From CF-161 sp035259145 (lineage in GTDB: Bacteria; Chloroflexota; Dormibacteria; Dormibacterales; Dormibacteraceae), in the NCBI GenBank assembly GCA_035259145.1, contig DATFWQ010000346.1, forward strand, positions 1 through 19,624: a stretch of 19,624 nucleotides of DNA. The letters are read 5' to 3'. Within the stretch, counting starts at the first letter, position 1, and each line of letters begins with the position of its first letter. Positions 6,138 to 13,940 of the stretch are shown piece by piece. A program made the translations under genes and the position numbers. The notes under the pieces were generated by a model. The model was not told the origin of the DNA, did no database searches, and saw only the letters and a program-made list of their open reading frames with translations.

Positions 6138-8477
6138 TCAGGGGAGCAGCTCGAGCCCAAGCACGATCGCGATAGCCTGGGATCGCGAGCGGGCCGCCAG
6201 CTTTTCGAGGATGCTCGCCACGTGCTTGTTCACCGTGTTCGGGCTGATCGAGAGCCGGGAAGCGATCAACCGGTTGGACAGCCCGGTCATCAGCAGTGAC
6301 AGCACATCCCACTCCCTGGCCGAAAGGCCTGCAGCCCGCGTCCGGACCGACGCCCAACCCGGGAAGCTGTGCTCCTGTGGCGGCCTTGGAGAAAGAGGCT
6401 CGGCGGCGTCGATCGCGAATCTCGTCGACTCTGGCACGGACATACCCCTGCCACGCGCCTCCGCGGCTGGTACGGCGTGGGCTGGGAGCGCGAGCCTGCT
6501 GCGCGCCATCGACACCTCGAGCCGGCGCTGCCAGTGCGGAGCGGCCACTGCCCCCAGCCGGGTCCGGATCGCGGCCGCCGCCGCGGCCAGCGTCAGCGCG
6601 CGCTCGTGCTCGGAACGCGCAGCTGCCAGCCGTGCGAACCCCTCCAGCCTGTAGGCCACGCTCATGCCGTCGTCGAGCCGGCCGAGCACGCCGATGCTCA
6701 CCCGCAGGTGGGATCGGGCGGCCTCGTGGTCGCCGACCTCGAGGGCCAGCTCCCCCTGAACGCCGATTGCCGTCGCAAGCCCCCATTCATCTTTGTTGGC
6801 CCGAGCCTGGAGGATGCACTCCTCCAGCCTGGCTCGCGCGACCTCGTAACGGCCGTCTGCGATCGCCACCAGGGCGAGACTGCCTAAGGTGCGTCCCGTA
6901 CCGCTCCGATGGCCCAGCCGCTGCTGGATGGCGAGCGCCTCTTCCAGGCTGCGCTCGGCGCCGCGGTGATCCGCCAGCGAAAGCAGGACCAGGCCGAGTG
7001 CACGCAGCACTCGCGCCATCTCGGGCTCGTCAGCCAGCTCTCGGAGGATGGTAAGCGCCTCGGTAAGGAACGCCTGAGCCGCTACGCAGTCGCCCTGCCG
7101 GTAGACGATCTGGCCTGCGCCGCGTAGGGCTCGGACACGCACGGCCGGATCCCCTCCGGGGGTGGCGAGTGCCTGTTCGAGCCAGCGCCGGCCCTCGGTA
7201 AGGTTCGACAGAATGTGCCAGAACCAGGAGAGGCCTCCGGCCAGCCGCAGCGCCAGGCCACGGTCGGCGACGAGGCTCCAGGCCAGGGCGGCGCGGAAGT
7301 TCTGCCGGTCGTCGGCCAGGCGCTGCACCCACTCATCGATCTGACTCAGGGTTTGCTCCTTACCCGACACCTCGGCCAGTGCCGCGAAGTATTCCGCGTG
7401 GCGGGCGTGGACCCCCTCCGCCTCGCCTTCGGCCTCGAGCCGTTCGGCGGCATACTGGCGCGGCAGCTCGAGGAGCCGGTACCGCAGTTCTCGCGGGGCC
7501 GCCTCCGCATGGACCAGCGACTTGTCGATCAGCCGCGCCAGGGTGTCCAGAACGTCGACTTCGGGCAGCGCCGCGCCGGCGCAGATGGCGCGGACGGCGT
7601 CGAGACTGGCGAGTCCTGAGAACACCGACAGGCGCGTGAACAGCGCCTTCTCCGAACCGCCCAGCCGCTCGTAGCTCCAATCAATGGTGGCCCTCAAGGT
7701 TCGGTGACGAGCCGGCACGGCACGAGAGCTCGTCGTGAGCACGTTGAGCGCGTCGCGCAGCTGGTCCGCCACCTGCTCCACCGAGAGTGTTGTGAGGCGC
7801 CCGGCGGCCAGCTCGATGGCGAGCGGGATGCCCTCAGTGAGCCGGCAGATCGTGCCGACGGCTGAGGCGTTGGCGCCGGACAGCGTGAACAAGGGCTGGA
7901 ACGAGCGCGCTCGCTCAACGAACAGTCGCACCGAGTCGTGGCGCGCGAGGCTCTGCGGATCGCCGTCGGGCCCCGGGATCGGGAGCCGGGGCAGCCGCCA
8001 CGCCAGCTCTCCGGGCACCCCGAGTGGCTCACGGCTGCTGGCCAGGAGCTGGACTCCGGGGGATGCCTGGAGCAGCTGGAACGCCAGCTCGCCGCACGCA
8101 GCGGCCTGGTGTTCGCAGTTTTCGAGCAGGATCAGCACCTGAGCCTCGCCAAGGGCGTCTATCAGGCTGGTCACGACCTGGACCCCAGGACGCTCACGGA
8201 TACCCAGTGACGACGCCACCGAGGTGGCAACGAGCTGCGGGTCGGTCACGTCGGCGATCTCGGCAAGAAAGACGCCACCAGGAAAAGTCGGCAGCAGGCG
8301 CTCGGCGGCGGCAAGAGCCAGGCGGGTCTTGCCGGCCCCTCCCGGGCCGCAGATCGTGAGCACCCGATGACCCCGGAGCGCCGTGATGACGTCGCCGAGC
8401 TCGCGTTCCCGACCCACGAAGCTGGTCAGCTGGCGAGGCAAGCGAGCACCACTGGGCGCGAGCGCAGCTCGCACCAT
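6138..8477 (-). CDS. LuxR-family regulator with NB-type ATPase and TPR-like region
   Basis: Large signal-transducing transcriptional regulator, 779 residues from ATG 8477. The N-terminal ATPase begins with TSFVGRERE (18-26) and Walker A GPGGAGKT at 44-51. The usual Walker B LLVLDNCEH appears here as VLILLENCEH, with Glu in place of the expected Asp. SSREPLGVPGE and GIPLAIELAAGRL are typical of the STAND/AfsR-like ATPases. A middle region from about 330 to 700 is helical with TPR-like repeats (for instance RGAERSLEEALAIQQRLG). The C-terminal LuxR helix-turn-helix is at 718-779 (LSAREWDVLSLLMTGLSNR, SPNTVNKHVASIL). The frame is open to 8636, but upstream residues are not family-like; ATG 8477 places a few residues before the ATPase. 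It lies 189 bases after yceI on the same strand. Its inducer and targets are unknown. Confidence 0.85.
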   Translation of the reverse strand: MVRAALAPSGARLPRQLTSFVGRERELGDVITALRGHRVLTICGPGGAGKTRLALAAAERLLPTFPGGVFLAEIADVTDPQLVATSVASSLGIRERPGVQVVTSLIDALGEAQVLILLENCEHQAAACGELAFQLLQASPGVQLLASSREPLGVPGELAWRLPRLPIPGPDGDPQSLARHDSVRLFVERARSFQPLFTLSGANASAVGTICRLTEGIPLAIELAAGRLTTLSVEQVADQLRDALNVLTTSSRAVPARHRTLRATIDWSYERLGGSEKALFTRLSVFSGLASLDAVRAICAGAALPEVDVLDTLARLIDKSLVHAEAAPRELRYRLLELPRQYAAERLEAEGEAEGVHARHAEYFAALAEVSGKEQTLSQIDEWVQRLADDRQNFRAALAWSLVADRGLALRLAGGLSWFWHILSNLTEGRRWLEQALATPGGDPAVRVRALRGAGQIVYRQGDCVAAQAFLTEALTILRELADEPEMARVLRALGLVLLSLADHRGAERSLEEALAIQQRLGHRSGTGRTLGSLALVAIADGRYEVARARLEECILQARANKDEWGLATAIGVQGELALEVGDHEAARSHLRVSIGVLGRLDDGMSVAYRLEGFARLAAARSEHERALTLAAAAAAIRTRLGAVAAPHWQRRLEVSMARSRLALPAHAVPAAEARGRGMSVPESTRFAIDAAEPLSPRPPQEHSFPGWASVRTRAAGLSAREWDVLSLLMTGLSNRLIASRLSISPNTVNKHVASILEKLAARSRSQAIAIVLGLELLP

Positions 8478-8560
8478 CGGGGCTTGCTCGTCTGGCCCGC
8501 CCCCAGTCAGATATGCGTTTCGCTGTGTCGCCCGCCCGCCCAATTCGGGCCTACATCTTA

Positions 8561-8623
8561 GGCGTGCGTCCCCCCACGGCAAACCGCAAAGTTGGATCAC
8601 TTCGGTCGCTGACAACGCACGCC
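8561..8623. repeat. Inverted repeat, 9-base arms, upstream of the LuxR-type regulator gene
   Basis: GGCGTGCGT at 8561-8569 is exactly complementary in reverse to ACGCACGCC at 8615-8623, with 45 bases between the arms. It lies in the 189-base gap between yceI and the regulator, about 85 bases before the regulator start. It could be an operator with distant half-sites, or a structured leader or terminator RNA; no T tract accompanies it. Nothing else convincing was found in this gap. Confidence 0.4.
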
Positions 8624-8666
8624 CCCGGCGCAGCATTCAGCTCCGCCGCCGGCAAGGCGCGCCGCG

Positions 8667-9251
8667 TCAGGCCTGCGGCTTCTGCGCCAGCGACTCGTCC
8701 GGGTACGCCAGCTCGACGTCCAGCGTGAAGGTCAGCTCGTCCCCTGCCATCACGCCCCAGTCGAAGACCCGGTTCCACGTAATGCCGAAGTCCCGCCGGT
8801 CGACTGTGAACTGCGAGGTGAAGCCGGCCCGCAGGCCCCAGGGGTCGCTGACGACGCCATGGAAGTCAGCCGGGATCTCGATCGCACGAGTCACGCCCTT
8901 CAGGGTCAGGTTCCCCCTGATCAGGAAACCGCTGTCGGTGGGCTCGATCGCGGAGCTTCGAAATGTGATCGTGGGATGATTTTCCACGTCGAGCCAGGGC
9001 TCCGAGCGCATGAAATCCTCCTGCGCTGGGTGGCCCGTGGTCACCGCGCGAGCGTCGATCTCCACCTGGAAGGAGGAGCGGAGCGGGTTCTCGGCGTCGA
9101 CCTGGAGCCCCCCTGTGACCTTCGGAAACTTGGCCCTGAGGTTGGCCACCGAGAAATGGCGGACGCCGACCATGACCTGGCTGTGGAGCGGGTCCACATT
9201 CCACGTCCCGGCGATCAGCCCGCCCTGCGACTGCGTCTGTGGTTGCGTCAT
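8667..9251 (-). CDS. YceI-family lipocalin-like protein
   Basis: YceI/TT1927b family, a lipocalin-like beta barrel that binds a polyisoprenoid or other hydrophobic ligand; the biochemical role is poorly defined. At 194 residues it is the usual length. Features visible: TWNVDPLHSQVMVGVRHFSVANL near the N-terminus, ENHPTITFRSS and GNLTLKGVTRAIEIP in the middle, and FTVDRRDFGITWN followed by GDELTFTLDVEL at the end. There is no signal peptide, so it seems cytoplasmic, unlike periplasmic E. coli YceI. I chose ATG 9251; a TTG at 9266 would add five residues. A TATTGT sequence lies 11 bases before the ATG and could be a -10 box, without a clear -35. It is divergent from the GNAT gene. Confidence 0.9.
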   Translation of the reverse strand: MTQPQTQSQGGLIAGTWNVDPLHSQVMVGVRHFSVANLRAKFPKVTGGLQVDAENPLRSSFQVEIDARAVTTGHPAQEDFMRSEPWLDVENHPTITFRSSAIEPTDSGFLIRGNLTLKGVTRAIEIPADFHGVVSDPWGLRAGFTSQFTVDRRDFGITWNRVFDWGVMAGDELTFTLDVELAYPDESLAQKPQA

Positions 9252-9304
9252 TTGCGCCGACAACAATAGCGATGCCGAGTCTTATTCCGCGCGAGAATTG
9301 CCCG

Positions 9305-10075
9305 ATGCCCCCGGAACCGCTCGTCGAACTCGCACTACGCCCGTGGGGCCGGCCGCAGGTCGGACTGATCCAGCACCGGACGCACGAGCGGCTGGTGGAG
9401 CTGTGGCCGAGCTTTCCAATGCCAGGCCCCAACCACGTTTGCCTGATCCGCTGTGCTCCCGAGCGGGTGCACCCGATGATCGACGAGACGCGCGAGCTGG
9501 CCGCCGCGCACGGTCTGTGCTGCATGTGGATTCTTGATCCGGGTGCCGAACCCGTCGACCTTGGCGACCGCCTCACGGCTCGAGGGATCCCTCGGATCCA
9601 GGAGCTGGACGTCATGGTCCTGCCGGCGGTAGCGACTGTCGCGTCCGGCGATCCGGCCATCGCCGTCGTCGACGCGCTGCGCGACGAGGCCACTTATCAG
9701 GCCGCCGAGGCCGTGCAGGCGGCCGCCTTCCACGATGGCGGCCCCTTACCCGGCCAGCCCTTGCGATTCGCCGAGGCGTGCGCCGATCCAGCGCGCCGTT
9801 TTTTCCTGGCCATGGTCGGCGGCGAGCCCGCCGGCGCGGGCTGGGCGACGGTGCGCCCGCATGCCGTCCTCATGAACGGCGGCGCGGTCCACCCGCGCCT
9901 CCAGAGGCGCGGCGTGTACCGGGCGCTGGTCTCGGCAAGGCTTGGCCTGGCCCGAGAGGTCGGCGCCGCCGGGCTGGGCGTCCAGGCTAGGCCAGACACA
10001 TCAGGCCCGATACTGTCCCGATTCGGCTTTCGCACAGTTGGTCGCTGGCGCGTGCATGCAGAAAGCACCAGCTGA
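9305..10075 (+). CDS. GNAT-family N-acetyltransferase
   Basis: Predicted acetyl-CoA-dependent acetyltransferase of 256 residues. The C-terminal half carries the GNAT fold: FFLAMVGGEPAGAGWATV is the strand 2-4 region, GGAVHPRLQRRGVYRALV contains the acetyl-CoA pyrophosphate loop (QRRGVYR), and SRFGFRTVGRW is the usual closing strand. The N-terminal 130 residues are not recognised and may form a second, degenerate acetyltransferase-like or substrate-binding domain. ATG 9305 was chosen; ATG 9272 in frame is an alternative. The gap to the divergent yceI start is then 53 bases and must hold both promoters. It ends 33 bases before hyuA on the same strand. Substrate unknown. Confidence 0.75.
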   Translation: MPPEPLVELALRPWGRPQVGLIQHRTHERLVELWPSFPMPGPNHVCLIRCAPERVHPMIDETRELAAAHGLCCMWILDPGAEPVDLGDRLTARGIPRIQELDVMVLPAVATVASGDPAIAVVDALRDEATYQAAEAVQAAAFHDGGPLPGQPLRFAEACADPARRFFLAMVGGEPAGAGWATVRPHAVLMNGGAVHPRLQRRGVYRALVSARLGLAREVGAAGLGVQARPDTSGPILSRFGFRTVGRWRVHAESTS

Positions 10076-10077
10076 CC

Positions 10078-10108
10078 ACGGGCGCAACAAGCCGTAGGCT
10101 CTGCCACC
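10078..10108 (+). promoter_or_regulatory. Possible leaderless promoter of hyuA
   Basis: CTGACC followed after 17 bases by TAGGCT (fits TAnnnT) and then 8 bases to the hyuA ATG. That spacing would put the transcription start at or within a base or two of the start codon, giving a leaderless message, consistent with the lack of a Shine-Dalgarno before this ATG. The -35 match is only partial and the GNAT gene lies just upstream, so read-through is also possible. Confidence 0.35.
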
Positions 10109-12106
10109 ATGCAGGCTCGCGTCGGTATCGACACCGGAGGCACCTTCACCGACCTGGTGTCGCTCGATGGCACAGGAAAGACAACCAGGCTCAAGGTCCC
10201 CAGCACCCCGGCCGATCCAGCAGAAGCGCTGATAGAGGGCCTTCGCCGTCTAGTTGGGCTGGTCCCGGACACCAGCCCCGAAGCCGTGGCCCACGGCACC
10301 ACTGTCGCCACCAACGCAATGCTGGAGGAGCGTTTTCAGAACCTGGCGCTGGTCACTACCCGTGGCTTTCGGCACGTTCTCGAGATCGCCCGTCAGAGTG
10401 TTCCCTCTGGTTACGGCAATTCCTACTTCTGGGTCAAGCCTGACCGGATCGTGCCGCTGGAGCGGGTGTTCGAGGTGACCGAGCGATTGAACTTCAGGGG
10501 CAAGGTGCTCGTGCCTCTCGACGAAGAGGACGCACGCAGCGTCGCCCGGAGCCTGCGACAGCTGGGCGTCAGGACCGTTGGGATCTGCTTCATCCACGCC
10601 TACGCGAATTCCGCCCACGAGCTGCGAGTGCGCGAGATCCTGCTCGAAGAGATTCCTGACCTCGTCGTCTCGATCTCGAGCGAGGTCTGGCCGGAGTACC
10701 GGGAATACGAGCGCACCGTCACCACGCTGGTCGATGCGTTGGTCAAACCGCACGTGAACGGCTATCTGGCCCGCGCTCAACGCCGGCTCGGCGAGGTGGT
10801 GGGCAGCGCGCCTCTGCTGATCATGAAGTCGAACGGCGGGGTGATGCCGGCCGCAGCGGTCGCCCGTCGGCCGATCTCGACGGCGCTCTCCGGGCCGGCG
10901 GCCGGTGCCCTCGGCGCCTCCTGGCTGGCTCAGCAGGCCGGTTTCGAGCGCGTCATCACGATCGACACCGGCGGCACGTCGACCGACGTATGCCTGGTCG
11001 AGGGCGCCGAGCCGCAGCTCACAAGGGAAGGCCGCATCGGCCGCTTCCCGGTGCGGGTGCCGATGATCGACATCGTGTCGGTCGGCACGGGCGGGGGCTC
11101 GATCGCGTCGATCGGCGCCGACGGCGGGCTGCGTGTCGGCCCGCGCAGCGCAGGTGCCGATCCGGGGCCGATGGCGTACGGCCGGGGTGGAGAGCATGCC
11201 ACCGTCACCGACGCCCATCTCGTGCTCGGTCGCGCACCGGACCTGCTGGCCGGCGGCGCAATCAGGCTTCGTCGGGAACTGGCCGAGATTGGTGTATCCA
11301 GGATCGCCGAGGCGCTGGGCCTCTCGCTGGAGCGAGCAGCCCAGGGCATCCTGGAGATCTCGGCGCACAACCAGGCCAACGCAGTCCTCCAGCTCACGGT
11401 CAAGCGCGGCATCGACCCCACCGGCGACACGCTGGTCGCCTTTGGCGGCGCGGGTCCGCTCCAGGCTTGCCGGATCGCTCAGCTCCTCGGCCTCGGCACC
11501 GTGCTCGTCCCTCCCAGCCCGGGCAACGTCTCCGCCTTCGGCCTGCTCGCAGTCGATCTCAAGGACGACCACGTCGTCACCCTGGTCCGGCGCCACGACG
11601 AGGTCGACCCGACAGAGATCGAGCGGACCTTCGCTCAGCTCGAGGCCGAGGCGGTCCAGTCGCTGCGCTCCGAGGGCGTGGCCGACGAGCGCATGGCCCT
11701 GGTGCGCGGCGTGGACGCCCGCTACCTGGGCGAAGCGCACGAGATCACGGTGCCGGCCGGCCAGCCCTTCGACCCCGAGGCCGCGGCTGCCGCCTTCCAC
11801 GACGAGCACGAGCGGATCTACGGCTACGCCTACCGGGCTGGACAGGTGCTCGAGTTCGTCAACTGGAAGGTCACCGGGCTTGGCGGCATCGACCGTCCGC
11901 GGCTGGAGCCGCCACCGCCCGGCGGCACCGGCCGCCCCATCGGCCGGCGGGCGGACTTCGTGATCTACAGACGCGACGACCTACCGGCTGGGTTTCGTGC
12001 TGAAGGCCCTGTGATCGTGCAGGAGTATGGCTCGACCACCGTCGTAGAGGAAGGCTTCACGATCGAGGTGGATCGGCTGGCCAACCTGGTGCTCCGGAGT
12101 GGTTAG
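10109..12106 (+). CDS. hyuA: Hydantoinase/oxoprolinase subunit A (ATP-binding)
   Basis: Large subunit of an ATP-dependent cyclic-amide hydrolase of the N-methylhydantoinase/5-oxoprolinase family, 665 residues, near the usual length. It has the actin/hexokinase-like ATPase signatures: GIDTGGTFTDLV at residues 6-17, a second ITIDTGGTSTDVCLVEG around 287-303, GTGGGSIASIGADGG around 327-341, RSAGADPGPMAYGRGG just after, and AFGGAGPLQACRIA around 449-462. The HyuA-type C-terminal domain contains ARYLGEAHEI and ends with VIVQEYGSTTVVEEGF. It overlaps hyuB by 8 bases. Substrate in this family ranges over hydantoins, 5-oxoproline, acetone and acetophenone; sequence alone does not decide. Linkage to hut genes suggests a role in histidine or glutamate-derived ring opening (inference). 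Confidence 0.92.
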   Translation: MQARVGIDTGGTFTDLVSLDGTGKTTRLKVPSTPADPAEALIEGLRRLVGLVPDTSPEAVAHGTTVATNAMLEERFQNLALVTTRGFRHVLEIARQSVPSGYGNSYFWVKPDRIVPLERVFEVTERLNFRGKVLVPLDEEDARSVARSLRQLGVRTVGICFIHAYANSAHELRVREILLEEIPDLVVSISSEVWPEYREYERTVTTLVDALVKPHVNGYLARAQRRLGEVVGSAPLLIMKSNGGVMPAAAVARRPISTALSGPAAGALGASWLAQQAGFERVITIDTGGTSTDVCLVEGAEPQLTREGRIGRFPVRVPMIDIVSVGTGGGSIASIGADGGLRVGPRSAGADPGPMAYGRGGEHATVTDAHLVLGRAPDLLAGGAIRLRRELAEIGVSRIAEALGLSLERAAQGILEISAHNQANAVLQLTVKRGIDPTGDTLVAFGGAGPLQACRIAQLLGLGTVLVPPSPGNVSAFGLLAVDLKDDHVVTLVRRHDEVDPTEIERTFAQLEAEAVQSLRSEGVADERMALVRGVDARYLGEAHEITVPAGQPFDPEAAAAAFHDEHERIYGYAYRAGQVLEFVNWKVTGLGGIDRPRLEPPPPGGTGRPIGRRADFVIYRRDDLPAGFRAEGPVIVQEYGSTTVVEEGFTIEVDRLANLVLRSG

Positions 12107-13868
12107 GGCGGCTGCCGTAGATCCAATCGTTCTCCAGGTGGTGGAGGGCACCCTCGCGTCCGTCGAGGCCGAGGTAGAGGCTGCGATCGAGCGGACCGCC
12201 CGCTCGCCTATGATCCGCGACCAGCACGACTATCGCGCCGGCATCCATGACCGCCGGTGCCGCAAGCTGACGGGCCGCTCCTACTCGGCCATGGTCCAGC
12301 CGGTCGTCCGCGACTTCCCGCTGGACGTCATGCGCGAGGGAGACGTGTTCTACCACAACGACGTCTATCTCTCAGAGGGTTCGATCGGCCACCTGCCCGA
12401 CCTGACGACAACCGTGCCCGTATTCCACAAGGGCGAAGTGGTCGCGTTCGTTCAGGCCTTCGGGCACCACGACGACATCGGCGGCATGGTCCCCGGCTCT
12501 ATGCCTGCCCACGCCACCTCGGCCTTCCAGGAAGGGTTGATGATCCCGCCGGTGCGGCTTTTCAGCCGGGGAGTTCGCAACGACGACCTTTATCGCGTAA
12601 TCGTCCGCAACTCGCGCACGCCCGAATCATTCGCGGGCGACCTGGACTCTGAAGTAGCAGCGTGCCAGATGGGAGCCCGCCGTCTGCAGAAGCTGTTCGA
12701 GCGCTGCGGCACTGAGACGGTGGAGGCGTGCTTCCAGGCGCTGGTCGAGCGATGCGCGGACAACTTCCGCCGCGAGATCCTGCCCAGGATCCCAGACGGC
12801 ACCTACGAGTTTGAGGACTACATCGAGCACGACGGCGTGGCTGAACCGCGCCTGCACGTGCTCCACATGACCATGACCAAGACCCCCGACCGCATCGTCT
12901 GCGACCTGAGCGGAACCGGTCCGCAGGCTCGTGGTCCGATAAACCACGCGGGTGACTATGCGGACGGCCTGTTCTTGCGTAAGTGGATGGCCTGCATCCT
13001 GCGCAACCTTGCCGACTCCCCTGAGCGGGCGGCCGAGCTAGACATCAACGAGGGCATCTGCGACATCCTGGAGCTGCGCTTCCCGCCCAGGGGCACGCTC
13101 GTCACGCCCGAGTTCCCCGCGCCGACCAACGCCCGCAGCTTCTTGATCCTGCGCCTGCTGGGCGTCTTCGCCGGCTGCCTGGCGCAGGCCGTGGGTGGCC
13201 GGATGCCTGCCGACCAGGAGACGATCCGCTACTGGGGGATCCACGGAGTTGAGGAGAACGGCCGCTGGTACCTGCTGCGCGAGGTTCTGGGAGGTGGCTC
13301 CGGCGGCCGCTTCTACGCAGACGGCTCAGACGCGATCCACATTGTGCCGGACTCGAAGAACCTTCCTGCCGAGTTCGCGGAGACGCGCTTTCCGGTCATC
13401 ATCGAGCAGCTGGCCCTGGCGATGGACTCTGGTGGCCCAGGCCGCCGGCGGGGTGGCCTCGGCTACGACAAGCGGATCCGGCTGCTCGGCGACGCCTGGT
13501 TCGTCTCGACCGCCGACCGGGCCCGGCTTGGCTGTTACGGCGTCGCCGGCGGCATGGCGGGCCTGCCCTATGAAGCGTCCGTTGACGGGCGGCCCCTGCC
13601 AGGCATGAACGACGACGTGCCGCTGCCCGCAGGAACGCTGCTGCGGCTGCGCACGACCGGCGGTGGGGGCTGGGGTGACCCCTTCGAGCGTGAGCCGGAG
13701 CTGGTGCTTGCGGACGTCATGCGCGGCCTGGTCTCGGTCGAGTCGGCTGAGCGGGACTATGGAGTGGTGGTCCGTGACGGCGGTATCGTCGAGCTCCGGC
13801 GGCCGGCCCGACAGAGACCGTTCTTCGATCGCGGGCCTGGTTATGACTCCTTGCGGGAGGGCGACTGA
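12099..13868 (+). CDS. hyuB: Hydantoinase/oxoprolinase subunit B
   Basis: Small subunit partner of HyuA, 589 residues, normal length. Characteristic segments are DPIVLQVVEGTL at the N-terminus, FYHNDVYLSEGSIGHLPD around 83-100, AFGHHDDIGGMVPGSMP near 120-136 with histidine and aspartate residues probably binding metal or substrate, and the C-terminal GGGGWGDPFEREPELVLAD. The GTG start overlaps the hyuA end by 8 bases, with CCGGA just before it; strong coupling of the two subunits is expected. It is followed after 72 bases by hutH in the same direction. Together with HyuA it would hydrolyse a cyclic amide using ATP. I see no DctP-like transporter or carbamoylase gene in the window. Confidence 0.92.
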   Translation: MVRAAAVDPIVLQVVEGTLASVEAEVEAAIERTARSPMIRDQHDYRAGIHDRRCRKLTGRSYSAMVQPVVRDFPLDVMREGDVFYHNDVYLSEGSIGHLPDLTTTVPVFHKGEVVAFVQAFGHHDDIGGMVPGSMPAHATSAFQEGLMIPPVRLFSRGVRNDDLYRVIVRNSRTPESFAGDLDSEVAACQMGARRLQKLFERCGTETVEACFQALVERCADNFRREILPRIPDGTYEFEDYIEHDGVAEPRLHVLHMTMTKTPDRIVCDLSGTGPQARGPINHAGDYADGLFLRKWMACILRNLADSPERAAELDINEGICDILELRFPPRGTLVTPEFPAPTNARSFLILRLLGVFAGCLAQAVGGRMPADQETIRYWGIHGVEENGRWYLLREVLGGGSGGRFYADGSDAIHIVPDSKNLPAEFAETRFPVIIEQLALAMDSGGPGRRRGGLGYDKRIRLLGDAWFVSTADRARLGCYGVAGGMAGLPYEASVDGRPLPGMNDDVPLPAGTLLRLRTTGGGGWGDPFEREPELVLADVMRGLVSVESAERDYGVVVRDGGIVELRRPARQRPFFDRGPGYDSLREGD

Positions 13869-13940
13869 GCGGGGTGCCCGGGATGCAGCCGCTGAACGCT
13901 CAGGCATCCGCGCGGGCCGGAACTGTCGCAAGCTGAGGAC

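Noticed and set aside
10250..11809. Long open frame (519 codons) antisense to hyuA
   Set aside because: It mirrors hyuA, whose motifs are clear throughout. Its protein has no recognisable family pattern. Such shadows are expected in GC-rich coding DNA.
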